DNA of 64,000 bases from Altererythrobacter sp. B11 (GCF_003569745.1 NZ_AP018498.1:868001-932000), one strand, 5' to 3'; shown: positions 44,208-55,006, counted from the stretch's first letter. Program-made: numbers and translations. The notes: generated from the sequence alone by a model not told the origin.

Positions 44208-45271
44208 AGATCCCCGAAGAACGCCTTTCCCAGATCACCCATCGCTTCGCGGAACTGGAGGCGCGGCTTGCCTCCGGCACGCTGGAGGGCGAGGATTTCG
44301 TCGCCGCGAGCCGGGACTATGCCGAACTGGAGCCGGTGGCAAAGGCCGCGGCCGAGGTGCGCGAGATGCGCGGCGAGATCGCCGAGCTGTGCGCACTGAC
44401 CCAGGATCCCGAGATGCAGGCCATCGCCGAGGAAGAGCTGGGCGAACTGCGTGCCAAGCTGCCGGATGCCGAGCACCGGCTGGCCATCGCGCTGCTGCCG
44501 AAAGATGCGGCCGACGATCGCCCCGCGATGCTTGAAATCCGCGCCGGCACGGGCGGCGATGAAGCGGCCCTTTTCGCCGGCGATCTGTTCCGTATGTATG
44601 AACGCTATGCTGCGGAGCGGGGCTGGCGCGTGGAGCCGGTGAGCATGAATGCTTCGGATGCCGGCGGTTTCAAGGAGATCGTCGCCAACATCTCCGGCAG
44701 CGGTGTGTTCGCCAAGCTGAAGTTCGAAAGCGGGGTTCACCGCGTACAGCGGGTGCCCGTCACCGAAAGCGGTGGGCGTATCCATACTTCCGCCGCCACC
44801 GTTGCCGTCCTGCCCGAGCCGACCGAGGTGGATGTGCAGATCGATGACAAGGATCTGAAGATCGACATCTACCGCGCTTCCGGCGCGGGGGGGCAGCACG
44901 TCAACACCACGGACAGCGCGGTGCGTATCACCCACTTGCCCACCGGCCTTGTGGTCATCCAGCAGGACGAGCGCAGCCAGCACAAGAACCGTGCAAAGGC
45001 CATGCAAGTGCTGCGCGCGCGGCTCTATGAGAAGATGCGCGAGGAGGCGCACGGCGTAGAGGCGGAAGCGCGCAAGGCCATGGTCGGCAGCGGGGACCGG
45101 TCTGAGCGCATCCGCACGTACAATTTCCCGCAAGGCCGGGTGACGGATCACCGGATCGGCCTGACGCTGCACAAGCTGGCCGAGGTGCTGGAAGGGCCGG
45201 GACTGGGCGAGCTCATCGATGCGCTGACGGCAGAAGACCAGGCCAAGCGCCTCGCTGCGCTGGGCGAATGA
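44204..45271 (+). CDS. prfA: peptide chain release factor 1
   Basis: A 355-residue release factor for UAG and UAA. The codon-recognition Pro-Val-Thr is in [26 protein letters not shown], and the catalytic GGQ in [25 protein letters not shown]. It is translated with hisS and followed by its modifying enzyme prmC, which methylates the GGQ glutamine. Confidence 0.97.
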   Translation: MKIPEERLSQITHRFAELEARLASGTLEGEDFVAASRDYAELEPVAKAAAEVREMRGEIAELCALTQDPEMQAIAEEELGELRAKLPDAEHRLAIALLPKDAADDRPAMLEIRAGTGGDEAALFAGDLFRMYERYAAERGWRVEPVSMNASDAGGFKEIVANISGSGVFAKLKFESGVHRVQRVPVTESGGRIHTSAATVAVLPEPTEVDVQIDDKDLKIDIYRASGAGGQHVNTTDSAVRITHLPTGLVVIQQDERSQHKNRAKAMQVLRARLYEKMREEAHGVEAEARKAMVGSGDRSERIRTYNFPQGRVTDHRIGLTLHKLAEVLEGPGLGELIDALTAEDQAKRLAALGE

Positions 45272-45278
45272 GCAGCCC

Positions 45279-46127
45279 TTGCCATCCGAGGTGAACGTTG
45301 CCGAAGCCTTGCGCGAGGCTGCGCAGCGGCTGGCCACCAGCTCGGATACGGCGCGGCTCGATGCGGAGCTGCTGATGGCCGAGGCGCTCGGTGTCTCGCG
45401 CTCCGACCTGTTGTTGCGCCACATGAGCTCCGCAGCGCCTGCCGCCTTTGGCGCGCTGGTTGCGCGGCGCGCGCGGCACGAGCCGGTGGCGTATATCCTC
45501 GGCCGGCAGGAATTCTATGGGCGCAGCTTCGCCGTCGGCCCCGGCGTGCTGATCCCGCGCGGCGACAGCGAGACGATCGTGGAAGCGGCACTGGCGCTCT
45601 CGCCCGCGCCGCGGCGGGTGCTCGATTGCGGCGTGGGCTCGGGCGCCCTGCTGCTGACCGTGCTGGCGGAGCGGCCCTCGGCCGAAGGCGTGGGCATTGA
45701 TCGGTCGCCGGACGCCTTGCAGATCGCCGCGGCCAATGCCGCCGCCTTGCTGCCGGGCGCCTCTGTGGAAATGCTCAGGCGCGACTGGCACGATCCTGAC
45801 TGGGCCGTCGGGCTCGGCCGGTTCGATCTGATCCTCGCCAACCCCCCCTATGTGGAGGAGGATGCTGAACTGGATCCTGACGTGCGCGGCTGGGAGCCGC
45901 GCGGCGCGCTGTTCGCCGGCGCCGACGGCCTGGACGACTATCGTGTGCTGATCCCGCAGCTGCCGGCGTTGCTGGCGGAGGGCGGGGCGGCTGTGCTGGA
46001 GATCGGGGCTGTTCAGGCAGAGGCGGTGGGCGCCCTCGCCGCCGCCGCGGGCTTCGACCACACTCTGCGGCACGACCTTGCAGGAAGGCCCCGTGCGATC
46101 CTTCTGAGATTAACTCTTGGCAAATAG
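45279..46127 (+). CDS. prmC: release factor glutamine methyltransferase PrmC
   Basis: A 282-residue SAM-dependent methylase for the GGQ glutamine of release factors. The N-terminal helical domain (DAELLMAEALGVSRSDLLL) is followed by the REF(Y)GR segment, motif I RVLDCGVGSGALLLTVL and the catalytic NPPY (LILANPPYVEE). The start is a TTG at 45279 or a GTG at 45291; the ribosome-binding sites do not decide. It is third in the hisS-prfA-prmC operon. Confidence 0.93.
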   Translation: MPSEVNVAEALREAAQRLATSSDTARLDAELLMAEALGVSRSDLLLRHMSSAAPAAFGALVARRARHEPVAYILGRQEFYGRSFAVGPGVLIPRGDSETIVEAALALSPAPRRVLDCGVGSGALLLTVLAERPSAEGVGIDRSPDALQIAAANAAALLPGASVEMLRRDWHDPDWAVGLGRFDLILANPPYVEEDAELDPDVRGWEPRGALFAGADGLDDYRVLIPQLPALLAEGGAAVLEIGAVQAEAVGALAAAAGFDHTLRHDLAGRPRAILLRLTLGK

Positions 46128-46328
46128 TTCGCGAGTAGCTACCTCAGGGTTGGGCGAGCGGTGAAGCGGCATAGCCGGCACCGCGCCATACTCCATCATT
46201 TGCCTCGTTGAACGGCGTGGGACGTGTGCCGTTCATGCAGATGGGGAACCACGCAGCGCCGTTGGGCGACGTGGCGGGGGTCATGCGGCTGGCGTTAGCC
46301 GGTCACAATTGAGGAAAGCGTATTTCCC

Positions 46329-47021
46329 TTGAACAATAATCGCAGCAATAATCGTCGGCGCGGCCGTGGCAATAATCGCGGCTCGGGCGGCGGACATCAG
46401 GCTAACCGGATTGACAGCCGGGCGCGCGGCAATGCGCCCCAGCTGCTCGAAAAGTACAAGAAGCTGGCGCATGACGCCTCGCTCAACGGCGACCGGGTGC
46501 AGACCGAATACTATTTGCAGTTTGCCGATCACTATTTTCGCGTGATCGCTGACAGCAAAGCCCAGAAGGACGACGGACGCGGACGCCGTGATGCCGAGCG
46601 TGATCAGTCCATCGATGGCGAGGACGATTACGAGGACGAGGACCGGCAGGATACGCGCAGCCAGCAGGATTCGCGCGGCAGCCGTCGCTCTCGTGACGAG
46701 GACAATGCGCCCGAAGAAGGGCATCGCGGCAGCGAAGGCGATAATGATGGCGAGGAGGACGAGAACGTCTTCGCGCGCGAAACTCGTCCCCGCAGCCAGC
46801 GGCCGGCGCGGCGCCGCGGCAAGCCTGCGGCCGAAAGTTCCGGCGATGGCGAGCAAGGCGAATTCGACGCCAGCATCCTCCCACCCTCCATTCCCCGCGA
46901 CGAGCGCGAGGGGCAGGACGACGAGGAAAAGCCGGCTGCCAAGCCCAAGGCAACCCGTCGGCGCACCCGCAAGAAGGCGGACGAAAGCGGGGATGACGAG
47001 ACGCTCGAAGCGGTCAACTGA
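46329..47021 (+). CDS. DUF4167 protein
   Basis: A 230-residue highly charged protein. The N-terminus is Asn/Arg/Gly-rich (NNNRSNNRRRGRGNNRG), then the DUF4167 core (SRARGNAPQLLEKYKKLAHDASLNGDRVQTEYYLQFADHYFRVIAD). A long acidic and basic low-complexity tail ending in an RRRTRKK stretch follows. A TTG start is chosen because AGGAAAG lies ten bases upstream and the family begins with this segment. Placement after prmC is usual in alphaproteobacteria. Function is unknown; RNA binding is a guess. The 201 bases before it hold no gene. Confidence 0.85.
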   Translation: MNNNRSNNRRRGRGNNRGSGGGHQANRIDSRARGNAPQLLEKYKKLAHDASLNGDRVQTEYYLQFADHYFRVIADSKAQKDDGRGRRDAERDQSIDGEDDYEDEDRQDTRSQQDSRGSRRSRDEDNAPEEGHRGSEGDNDGEEDENVFARETRPRSQRPARRRGKPAAESSGDGEQGEFDASILPPSIPRDEREGQDDEEKPAAKPKATRRRTRKKADESGDDETLEAVN

Positions 47022-47066
47022 CCGCCTGAGCTTGTTTCCACAGAACGGGCGAGCCACGGATACCCC

Positions 47067-48662
47067 ATGTCGCGCGTCGTTCAGACCTGGCAATTCCTAA
47101 GCCGTTATCCGCGGCTTGTCTCCTGCGCTCTCGGGGTCGTTGCCGCCACGGGATTCCAGCCCCTCGGGCTCTGGCCGCTCGCGCTGGCGGCCATGGCGGT
47201 CTTTGCCGCGCTTCTCGCGCAGGCCCAAGGTCCAGGCCGGGCGGCTTTGCTCGGCTGGTTGTTCGGCATGGGCTATTTCACTCTCGGCAACAGCTGGATC
47301 GCGACTGCCTTCACCTATCAGGCGCAAATGCCGGCCATCCTCGGATGGTTCGCCGTTCCGCTGCTCTCGATCTACCTGGCTCTCCATCCGGCGGGTGCCG
47401 CCCTCGGCGCATGGGCGCTGGCGCTAACCGGGAAGGATCGCCCCAGGGTGGTCGGCTGGCCCTTTGCTCTCGCTCTCGGCGGCTTCTGGACGCTCTCTGA
47501 AGTCCTGCGCGCCACCGCCTTCACGGGCTATGCGTGGAACCCCTTCGCAATGATCTTGCTGGGTCCGTTCGATCGGCCCGGCATGGCCGCGCTGGCGCCG
47601 TGGTTCGGCACCTATGCGCTGTCAGGCGTCGCCGTGTTCCTTGCCGCCGCGTTGGCGGTGCTGGTGCGCGAACGCCGCCTCTTTCCGCTGGGCATCGTCT
47701 GCGCACTCATCGCCATCGGCATGTATCTGCCCGCCCGTCCGGCGCAGGAGGGCACGTTGCGCTTTACGTTGGTCCAGCCGGACCTGCGGCAGGACGTGCT
47801 GAACGATCCTGAGCATTACGAGGCGAACTTCCAGCGATTGGCGCGCCTGTCCCGTCCGCTGCAGCCTGGCCAGCCGCGGATTGTCCTATGGCCGGAGAGC
47901 GGCCTCGCCGATTACCTCCAGCCCGGGTACCCGCAGCGGTTCTACGATCGGATGACGGTTCTGGGCAGCCCCGAGTTCGCGCTTGCCCGGATTGCGCGCG
48001 TGATCGGGCCGGGAAGCTTGCTGATGACCGGAGCGGTCGACCTCGAGATCCAACAGGGTCGGGCGGTCGGCGCCTATAATTCAGTGACCGCAATCAATGA
48101 TCGCGGCGAGATCGTCGGCAGTTACGCGAAGGCGCATCTGGTCCCCTATGGCGAATATCTGCCGGTCCGCGAGGTGCTTGAGCCGCTCGGCCTCAGCCGC
48201 CTTGTGCCGGGTGCGATCGACTTCCTTCCAGGGCCGGGGCCGCGAGGCTTCAATCTGGGGCCAGCGCATGGCCACCCGGGGCTGCAGATCTGCTATGAGA
48301 TCATCTTCTCCGGCCAGGTTGTCGACCCGCATCATCGCCCCGATTATATCTTCAACCCGTCGAACGACGGCTGGTTCGGCGCTTTCGGCCCGCCCCAGCA
48401 TCTCGCCCAGGCGCGAATGCGTGCGATCGAGGAAGGCCTGCCGATCCTGCGGTCCACGACCACCGGCATCAGCGCGGTGATCGATGCGCGCGGCGTGGTG
48501 CGCGATCATCTCGCCAGCCATGTCGCGGGCCGGATGGACGGGTTTGTTCCCCCCGCCGCGCCGGCAACTCTGTTCGCCCGGCTGGGCAATATACTCGCGC
48601 TGTGCTGGGCAGTGTTTTTCGTTCTCCTGGCCGGCGTTGCCTTGCGCAGGCGGCGCGTATAG
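47067..48662 (+). CDS. lnt: apolipoprotein N-acyltransferase Lnt
   Basis: A 531-residue inner-membrane enzyme that adds the third acyl chain to lipoproteins. About six N-terminal membrane segments are followed by a nitrilase-like domain. The Glu-Lys-Cys triad is visible in IVLWPESGLADY, SYAKAHLVPYGEYLPV and LQICYEIIFSG. One membrane helix closes the protein. Confidence 0.96.
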   Translation: MSRVVQTWQFLSRYPRLVSCALGVVAATGFQPLGLWPLALAAMAVFAALLAQAQGPGRAALLGWLFGMGYFTLGNSWIATAFTYQAQMPAILGWFAVPLLSIYLALHPAGAALGAWALALTGKDRPRVVGWPFALALGGFWTLSEVLRATAFTGYAWNPFAMILLGPFDRPGMAALAPWFGTYALSGVAVFLAAALAVLVRERRLFPLGIVCALIAIGMYLPARPAQEGTLRFTLVQPDLRQDVLNDPEHYEANFQRLARLSRPLQPGQPRIVLWPESGLADYLQPGYPQRFYDRMTVLGSPEFALARIARVIGPGSLLMTGAVDLEIQQGRAVGAYNSVTAINDRGEIVGSYAKAHLVPYGEYLPVREVLEPLGLSRLVPGAIDFLPGPGPRGFNLGPAHGHPGLQICYEIIFSGQVVDPHHRPDYIFNPSNDGWFGAFGPPQHLAQARMRAIEEGLPILRSTTTGISAVIDARGVVRDHLASHVAGRMDGFVPPAAPATLFARLGNILALCWAVFFVLLAGVALRRRRV

Positions 48663-48709
48663 GAGGCGTGATCCTTGGGCGGATGGTCGCGGTGAGAGGG
48701 ATGATTTGA

Positions 48710-49927
48710 ATGCGCCAGAGCTACCTGTTCACGTCTGAAAGTGTTTCCGAAGGCCATCCCGACAAGGTTTCCGACCAGATTTCCGACGCGATTGTGGATC
48801 TTTTCCTGTCAAAGGATCCTGAAGCGCGCGTCGCCTGCGAAACGATGACGACGACGCAGCGCGTGGTGTTGGCCGGCGAAATCCGCTGCAAGGGCGTGTA
48901 CGAGAACGGCGAATGGACGCCGGGTGCGCTGGAAGAGATCGAACAGGTTGTGCGCGGAACCGTGCGCGATATCGGCTATGAGCAGGAAGGGTTCCATTGG
49001 GAGACCCTGAGCTTCGAGAACTTCCTCCACGGCCAGTCGGCGCATATCGCGCAGGGCGTGGACGCCGGGGAGGCAGGATCCAACAAGGACGAGGGCGCTG
49101 GCGACCAGGGCATCATGTTCGGCTACGCCTGCAACGAAACGCCGGACCTGATGCCGGCGACGCTCGATTACAGCCACAAGATCCTGCAGCGTATGGCGGA
49201 CGACCGGCATTCGGGCGCGGCGCCGTTCCTCGAGCCCGACGCAAAGAGCCAGGTCACGCTGCGCTTCGAGAATGGCAAGCCCGCTGCCTGCACCGCGATC
49301 GTGGTCTCCACCCAGCACGCTCCGGGCTACGACCAGGGCGACAAGGGTGCCGAGCTCAAGGCCTATGTAAAGCGCGTGGTGGCGGAGCTCCTTCCGGCCG
49401 AGCTGCTTTCCGACGCCACCGTCTATCACATCAATCCCACCGGCAGCTTTGAGATCGGTGGGCCTGATGGCGATGCTGGCCTTACCGGGCGCAAGATCAT
49501 CGTCGATACCTATGGCGGCGCCGCCCCGCATGGCGGCGGGGCTTTCAGCGGCAAGGACCCCACGAAGGTGGACCGCTCTGCAGCTTACATCACTCGCTAT
49601 CTGGCCAAGAACATCGTTGCGGCGGGTTTTGCCACGCGCTGCACAATCCAGCTGGCCTATGCGATCGGCGTGTCGGAGCCGCTTTCGCTCTATGTCGACA
49701 CCCATGGCACGGGCACCGTGCCGGATGACCGGATCGAAGACGCGATCCGCTCGATCGGCAAGCTCCGCGGCCTCACTCCGCGCGGCATCCGGCTGCATCT
49801 GGGCCTGAACAAGCCGATCTATCGCCGCACCGCGGCCTACGGCCATTTCGGGCGCAAGGCGGATGGCGACTTCTTCCCGTGGGAGCGCACGGATCTGGTG
49901 GACGATCTGAAGGCCGCGCTGGCCTGA
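48710..49927 (+). CDS. metK: S-adenosylmethionine synthase
   Basis: A 405-residue enzyme that makes SAM from methionine and ATP. The substrate motifs are [17 protein letters not shown] near the N-terminus, [12 protein letters not shown], and the glycine-rich loop [16 protein letters not shown]. It is complete. The short 47-base gap before it was checked for a SAM riboswitch; none was recognised. Confidence 0.98.
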   Translation: MRQSYLFTSESVSEGHPDKVSDQISDAIVDLFLSKDPEARVACETMTTTQRVVLAGEIRCKGVYENGEWTPGALEEIEQVVRGTVRDIGYEQEGFHWETLSFENFLHGQSAHIAQGVDAGEAGSNKDEGAGDQGIMFGYACNETPDLMPATLDYSHKILQRMADDRHSGAAPFLEPDAKSQVTLRFENGKPAACTAIVVSTQHAPGYDQGDKGAELKAYVKRVVAELLPAELLSDATVYHINPTGSFEIGGPDGDAGLTGRKIIVDTYGGAAPHGGGAFSGKDPTKVDRSAAYITRYLAKNIVAAGFATRCTIQLAYAIGVSEPLSLYVDTHGTGTVPDDRIEDAIRSIGKLRGLTPRGIRLHLGLNKPIYRRTAAYGHFGRKADGDFFPWERTDLVDDLKAALA

Positions 49928-49946
49928 GACCGCATCGGGGGGCGGC

Positions 49947-51206
49947 ATGAACGGCTCCCCCGCCGAAGTGCCTCTCACCGGCGCGCCCGGCGCCGGGCGC
50001 ATCGTGCCGCTCGACGCTTTGCGCGGCCTTGCGGTGATGGGCATTGTGGCGATGAATGTCTTCGCCTTCGCCATGCCGGGCGCGGCCTATTACAATCCCG
50101 CAGCGTACAACCCCGGCGGCCGGGCAAGCCCCGTGGAACTGGTGCTGTGGGCGGCCAGCTATCTGCTGATCGAGGACAAGTTCCGCACGCTGTTCGCGAT
50201 GATGTTCGGCGCCGGTGTCGCCATCCTGCTGGAGAAGCCCGGCCCAAGCCGATTGAGAGCCCATTACGGGCGCATGGCGGTGCTGTTCGCAATCGGCTTT
50301 CTGCACGCGCTCCTGCTGTTCAGCGGCGATGTGCTGCGGCTTTATGCACTGGCAGGCGTGGTGCTGCCGTTGTGCGCGCGCTGGCGCGCCCGCAGCCTGT
50401 GGATCGCCTGCGTCGCGCTGATGTTGCTCTACATGGCGGCCGGGTCGTGGATCGGCGGCCCGTGGATGGAATATTGGTGGCGCGTGGCCACGGTGCCCGG
50501 CACCGACCCTTCGCCTTTGGCGCCCGCCGAATATGCCTTCGGGGCCGATCCCGCCGCCATCGAACGGGGTTTGGCGCTGGGACGCGAGACCTTGAAAGAA
50601 CACCTCGCCCGGCGGCTCTCCGCACCCCTCTCCGCGCTTTACGCTGCGGCGCTGGTGCTGCCGACCACCCTGGCAGGGATGCTGGCCGGCATGGCCTGCT
50701 GGCGCAACGGCCTGCTGGCGGGGCAGTGGAGCCCCGGCCGGTCCTTCAGGCTCGCGGCCAAGCTGGCGGTCGTGTCCATCCCGCCGCTTGGCCTGCTGAT
50801 TACCGTGATCTTCTGGTCGGGCTTTGACGGGGCGGTGGTGGGTACCAGCGCGCTGGTGTGGAGCGCACCCTTCGACCTCTTACTAGGTATCGGCTGGGCG
50901 GCGCTGGCCATGGGGCTGTTCGTTCGCGCCGGTGCAGCCGCGTGGGTCTCGCGGCTCGCGGCCGTGGGGCGGATGGCGCTCACGAACTATCTGCTGACCA
51001 GCGTCATCCTCAGCGCAGTGTTCGCCAGCTGGGGCCTGGGCCTTTTCGGCGAGGTTTCGCGGCTTGCCACCTATGGCATCGCGTTGATCCCGCCCGTGCT
51101 GATGCTGCTGTGGTCGCCGGCATGGCTGCGCCACTTCCGCCAGGGGCCTGCCGAATGGCTCTGGCGCGGCCTTGCACAGGCGCGCTTCCTGCCCTTCAGG
51201 CGCTGA
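49947..51206 (+). CDS. DUF418 membrane protein
   Basis: A 419-residue polytopic protein with about ten hydrophobic segments. The N-terminus has the RIVPLDALRGLAVMGIVAMNVFAF signature and the C-terminal DUF418 domain includes LAAVGRMALTNYLLTSVI and GPAEWLWRGL. The family is related to acyltransferase-3-type membrane proteins, and no function is known. It begins 19 bases after metK and its end overlaps the MFS gene on the other strand by 11 bases. Confidence 0.88.
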   Translation: MNGSPAEVPLTGAPGAGRIVPLDALRGLAVMGIVAMNVFAFAMPGAAYYNPAAYNPGGRASPVELVLWAASYLLIEDKFRTLFAMMFGAGVAILLEKPGPSRLRAHYGRMAVLFAIGFLHALLLFSGDVLRLYALAGVVLPLCARWRARSLWIACVALMLLYMAAGSWIGGPWMEYWWRVATVPGTDPSPLAPAEYAFGADPAAIERGLALGRETLKEHLARRLSAPLSALYAAALVLPTTLAGMLAGMACWRNGLLAGQWSPGRSFRLAAKLAVVSIPPLGLLITVIFWSGFDGAVVGTSALVWSAPFDLLLGIGWAALAMGLFVRAGAAAWVSRLAAVGRMALTNYLLTSVILSAVFASWGLGLFGEVSRLATYGIALIPPVLMLLWSPAWLRHFRQGPAEWLWRGLAQARFLPFRR

Positions 51207-52521
51207 GCGGCGCCGCGCGCGTGGTTGCGAGATCGGCCCCGAGGTGCCGTGCCGCGAGGAGGTAGTGAGCACCCGCCCAAAGATAGAGCAGGGCCGAGAG
51301 CGCCATGGCGACAGCCAGCGCCTGCCCGCCGTCATAACCCCCCGCACGCATCAGTCCGTCGCTCAGCATGCCCAGCGCCAGCGGCCCCAGCCCCTGGCCG
51401 ATCAGCCCGTAAATGGCGCCCAGCACCGCGCCGCCGGTGGCGCGCATGCGTGGGTGGAACAGGTTCTGGAACGTGCCGTAGGTCACGCCGAGATAGGTAT
51501 ATTGGAACAGGGCCGCCAGCGTGATCGCAGGCAGCAGCAGGGCAATGTTTTCACGCGTGATGGCGAAGATGTAGAGCGGCGCTGCGACCAGCAGGCATAT
51601 GCCGGGTACCAGCGCATAGGCCGCTGGGCGGCTGCGTCCGAGCCAGTCGGCCAGCCGCCCGCCAGCAAGCACGGAGATTGCGCTGGGAAAGCTCGCCAGC
51701 AGGCCGGACACGAGGCCCGCCTGCACCAGCGTGAAGCCGAATTTGCGCACCAGCAGCAGCGCGACGAAGCTGTTCAGCGCGAAGCCCACCATTGCGGCGA
51801 GGGTCGATCCCGCCAGCAGTTGGCGCGCGCTGCGCAGGCGGAAGATGCGTGCGAGCACCGCGCCCATGCTGGGCACGTCATCCCCGGCGCCCGGATCATG
51901 GCGGCCGCGCGGCGGCTCCGCGATCAGCAAATAGGCCAGGATGGCGAGGATGAAGCCCGGGGCCGCGGCAACATAGAACGCGGTGCGCCAGCCGTAGGTC
52001 TGGCCCACCCACGCACCCCCGGCCGCGCCGATCAGCGCGCCTACCGGGGCCGCCAGCATGAGCACGGACATGGCCGTTGCCCGGCGTTCGGGAGGGAAAT
52101 AATCAGAGACGACCGACTGCGTCGCGGGCAGCCCGACCGCTTCGCCCACGCCCACGCCGATACGGGCGAACAGGAGGTGGACCCAATTGCCCACCATGCC
52201 GCACAGCGCCGTGGCGATCGACCACAGCAGCGTGCCAAGCGCGATCAGCGAGAGGCGGCGTTTGCGCTCCGCCAGCCGCGCGACGAAAATGCCGAGGCCG
52301 ACGTTGAGCACGGCGAAGGCGAGGCCGGTGAGCAATCCCACCTGCGTATCGCTCAGCCCGAATTCCTGCTGGATCGGCACGGCCAGCACGTTGAGCACGA
52401 TGCGATCGACAAAGCCGACCGTGCTGATCGCCATTAGCAAGATCAGCGCCAGCCATGGCGCATCCCGGCGTGTGCCGCTTTCCCCCAAACTACCTCTCCC
52501 GGCCCCCTGATCGGGGCTCAT
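51196..52521 (-). CDS. MFS transporter (spinster-like)
   Basis: A 441-residue major facilitator with about 12 membrane segments. The family parts are VGFVDRIVLNVLAVPIQQEFGLSDTQVGLLTGLAFAV and RLAERKRRLSLIALGTLLWSIATALCGM in the N-terminal half, and the GVGEAVGLPATQSVVSDYFPPERRATAM loop. Substrate is unknown. It starts two bases after scoB and is the last gene of that operon, which suggests transport of an acid handled by the CoA-transferase. Confidence 0.9.
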   Translation of the reverse strand: MSPDQGAGRGSLGESGTRRDAPWLALILLMAISTVGFVDRIVLNVLAVPIQQEFGLSDTQVGLLTGLAFAVLNVGLGIFVARLAERKRRLSLIALGTLLWSIATALCGMVGNWVHLLFARIGVGVGEAVGLPATQSVVSDYFPPERRATAMSVLMLAAPVGALIGAAGGAWVGQTYGWRTAFYVAAAPGFILAILAYLLIAEPPRGRHDPGAGDDVPSMGAVLARIFRLRSARQLLAGSTLAAMVGFALNSFVALLLVRKFGFTLVQAGLVSGLLASFPSAISVLAGGRLADWLGRSRPAAYALVPGICLLVAAPLYIFAITRENIALLLPAITLAALFQYTYLGVTYGTFQNLFHPRMRATGGAVLGAIYGLIGQGLGPLALGMLSDGLMRAGGYDGGQALAVAMALSALLYLWAGAHYLLAARHLGADLATTRAAPLSA

Positions 52522-52523
52522 CG

Positions 52524-53180
52524 TCAGGAGACGTAGCTCGCCGTGGTCTTCTGCGCCACCTCTTCCGCGCTCACGTCAGGTGCCAGTTCGACGAGCCGGA
52601 AAGGGCTGGCGTGATCGGGACGTTTGAACACGGCCAAATCGGTGATGATCATATCCACCACGTTCTGGCCCGTCAGCGGCAGGGTGCATTGCGGGATGAA
52701 TTTCGGCTCGCCCGTCTTGGAGACATGCTCCATCACGACGATGATCTTCTTCACCCCGGCGACAAGATCCATGGCCCCGCCCATGCCTTTCACCATCTTG
52801 CCGGGGATCATCCAGTTGGCGATGTCGCCGCCTTCGGACACCTCCATCGCGCCCAGGACGGTCAGGTCGATATGGCCCCCGCGGATCATGCCGAAGCTGG
52901 TGGCGCTGTCGAAATATGCCGACTGGGGCAGCTCGCTGATCGTCTGCTTGCCGGCATTGATCAGATCAGCATCCACCTCGTCCGGATAGGGGAAAGGGCC
53001 GATCCCGAGCATGCCATTCTCGCTCTGCAAGGTGACCTCCATCCCTTCGGGGATGTGGTTGGCTACCAGCGTCGGGATACCGATGCCCAGGTTCACGTAG
53101 AAACCGTCCTCCAACTCCTGCGCTGCGCGGGCGGCCATCTCGTCGCGGGTCCAGCCATGTCGGGTTGCCGTGTCGTTCAT
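52524..53180 (-). CDS. scoB: 3-oxoacid CoA-transferase subunit B
   Basis: A 218-residue subunit of a class I CoA-transferase that moves CoA between succinyl-CoA and a 3-oxoacid such as acetoacetate. The catalytic Glu is in [16 protein letters not shown], and the family parts [19 protein letters not shown] and [20 protein letters not shown] are present. The ATG at 53180 is chosen because AAGGCGAG is well spaced from it; a GTG at 53186 is possible. Its partner subunit is separated from it by a phosphatase gene. Confidence 0.93.
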   Translation of the reverse strand: MNDTATRHGWTRDEMAARAAQELEDGFYVNLGIGIPTLVANHIPEGMEVTLQSENGMLGIGPFPYPDEVDADLINAGKQTISELPQSAYFDSATSFGMIRGGHIDLTVLGAMEVSEGGDIANWMIPGKMVKGMGGAMDLVAGVKKIIVVMEHVSKTGEPKFIPQCTLPLTGQNVVDMIITDLAVFKRPDHASPFRLVELAPDVSAEEVAQKTTASYVS

Positions 53181-53182
53181 GC

Positions 53183-54100
53183 TCACTCGCCTTCTGTCGG
53201 ATTGGACCTGCCCGGCACCCAGCGCGCGTCGGGCGGAAAGACTTCATCGACGCTGCCCCGGATGGAGGCGCCGTAAACGGGATTGGGAAGGACGAACCAG
53301 CCGTTGCCCCACAGCGCAGCGAGGGTGCCGCGTGCGGCGAGATCGCGCCGTTCGCGCACCGTGCGGCCGCGATCATTGAGGACGTCGGCGAAGTCGCCCA
53401 GATTGTCGCCCCCCAGCGCGAGCACGCAATATTTCGCGGCGATTGTCGCCCGCCGGCCGTCCTTGGCGGAGCCCATGGCGTCGTCCCCCTTGAGGAACAG
53501 CGTCTCGCCATGGACGGCATCGCCCAGACCGCTTGCGGTGAGCGCGTCGATCGTACCGGCGGCATTGGCGGTTTCGCGATTAGTATTGAACACCACGGTC
53601 ACGCCGGCTTCTCTCAGACGGCGGAGGCCAGTTACTGCGCCGGGAACGGGGGCTGTGTGCATTGCGCCGTCCCGCTCCCACTCGGCCCAGGCCTCGGCAT
53701 TCCATGGCTCGCCGGTGGCGGCCTGCCAATATTCGTAGCCGAGATTGAGCAGCACCGTCTCGTCCACATCGAACACGGCAGCATAGGGCTTGGTGCTGCC
53801 ATCGGCTGCCATGCAGGAGGTGTCGGCGATGCCGCCGGTCGCCTCGGGCAGGCCCATCGGCACCGAACGTTCCGGCGCAGCGGCGGCGCGGGCAACGACG
53901 AAATCCGCCAGGGAACGCCAGCTTTGAATGGAGGCGGCAGCGGCTTCGCCCGAGCCGAATAGCCAGCGCATGGAATCGGGCGCCGGGCGGGCTCCGTCCG
54001 GCTCCGAAACCGCGATAGCCGCGGGCGCTGACGCCACGCCGGAAGGTGCCGCGCATCCGGCCAGCGCCAGCACTGCAAGGCAGGCGAAAGAGCCCCGCAT
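53183..54100 (-). CDS. HAD-family lipoprotein acid phosphatase (e(P4)-like)
   Basis: A 305-residue outer-membrane or periplasmic lipoprotein phosphatase. The lipobox is in [13 protein letters not shown], and the catalytic DxD motif is [15 protein letters not shown]. Further family parts are [20 protein letters not shown] and [14 protein letters not shown]. Members remove phosphate from nucleotides or NAD precursors. It overlaps scoA by one base and lies directly between scoA and scoB, an unusual interposition. Confidence 0.9.
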   Translation of the reverse strand: MRGSFACLAVLALAGCAAPSGVASAPAAIAVSEPDGARPAPDSMRWLFGSGEAAAASIQSWRSLADFVVARAAAAPERSVPMGLPEATGGIADTSCMAADGSTKPYAAVFDVDETVLLNLGYEYWQAATGEPWNAEAWAEWERDGAMHTAPVPGAVTGLRRLREAGVTVVFNTNRETANAAGTIDALTASGLGDAVHGETLFLKGDDAMGSAKDGRRATIAAKYCVLALGGDNLGDFADVLNDRGRTVRERRDLAARGTLAALWGNGWFVLPNPVYGASIRGSVDEVFPPDARWVPGRSNPTEGE

Positions 54101-54807
54101 CAGGCGGCGGCGCGTTCGCGCGTGGTCACGAATTCGATCTTCTTGTCGTAGGGCGCGCCCACGACCATCCGCTGCACATACACGCCGGGAAGATGGATGC
54201 AGTCGGGATTGAGGCTGCCGGTCGGCACAATTTCCTCCACCTCGACCACGCACACCTTACCGCAGGTCGCGGCGGGCAGGTTGAAGTTGCGCGCCGTTTT
54301 GCGGAACACGAGATTGCCGGTCTCGTCGGCCTTCCACGCCTTCACGATGGCGAGATCAGCGAAGATGCCGCGTTCGAGGATATATTCCTCCCCGTCGAAG
54401 ACCTTCACTTCCTTGCCTTCGGCCACCTGCGTGCCGACGCCGGTCTTGGTGTAGAAGCCCGGGATGCCGGCGCCACCTGCGCGCATGCGTTCTGCCAGCG
54501 TGCCCTGCGGGCAGAATTCCACTTCGAGTTCGCCGGACAGAAACTGGCGCTCGAACTCCTTGTTCTCCCCGACATAGGAGGAGATCATCTTCTTCACCTG
54601 CTTGGTGCGCAGCAGCTTGCCGATACCTTCATTGTCGATGCCCGCATTGTTGCTGGCGAAGGTAAGATTGCCCACGCCGCTGGCCTGGATTGCGCCGAGC
54701 AGCCGTTCGGGAATGCCGCAAAGGCCGAAGCCGCCAGCAGCGATCAGCATGCCGTCATGCAACAGGCCGTCGAGCGCGGCGGCGGCATCGGGGAAGATTT
54801 TCTGCAT
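54100..54807 (-). CDS. scoA: 3-oxoacid CoA-transferase subunit A
   Basis: A 235-residue subunit with the family parts DGMLIAAGGFGLCGIPERLLGAI, NLTFASNNAGIDNEGIGKLL and GKEVKVFDGEEYILERGIFADLAIVKAW. The start at 54807 is the normal family beginning (MQKIFPDAAAAL); the frame extends upstream without homology. It heads the operon scoA-phosphatase-scoB-MFS. Confidence 0.93.
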   Translation of the reverse strand: MQKIFPDAAAALDGLLHDGMLIAAGGFGLCGIPERLLGAIQASGVGNLTFASNNAGIDNEGIGKLLRTKQVKKMISSYVGENKEFERQFLSGELEVEFCPQGTLAERMRAGGAGIPGFYTKTGVGTQVAEGKEVKVFDGEEYILERGIFADLAIVKAWKADETGNLVFRKTARNFNLPAATCGKVCVVEVEEIVPTGSLNPDCIHLPGVYVQRMVVGAPYDKKIEFVTTRERAAA

Positions 54808-55006
54808 CCGATAGGCTCCGTGGTGGCAGCGTGCCGCAGCGCAATAGGCAATGGCGCTGCATCTGTCACCTCTGAGGGGAGATGCAGCGCAGTGCTGCGC
54901 CGCACCAAAACGTTGCATCGCAATATGTCCGTTGGAGCAAACCGCCGAGACCTATTATAAATGTACTCAAAACAGATGTTTATCTATTAGTTGCAGTTTT
55001 TGCATC

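Noticed and set aside
48663-48709. SAM-sensing riboswitch before metK
   Set aside because: The gap is only 47 bases and no known SAM motif could be matched.
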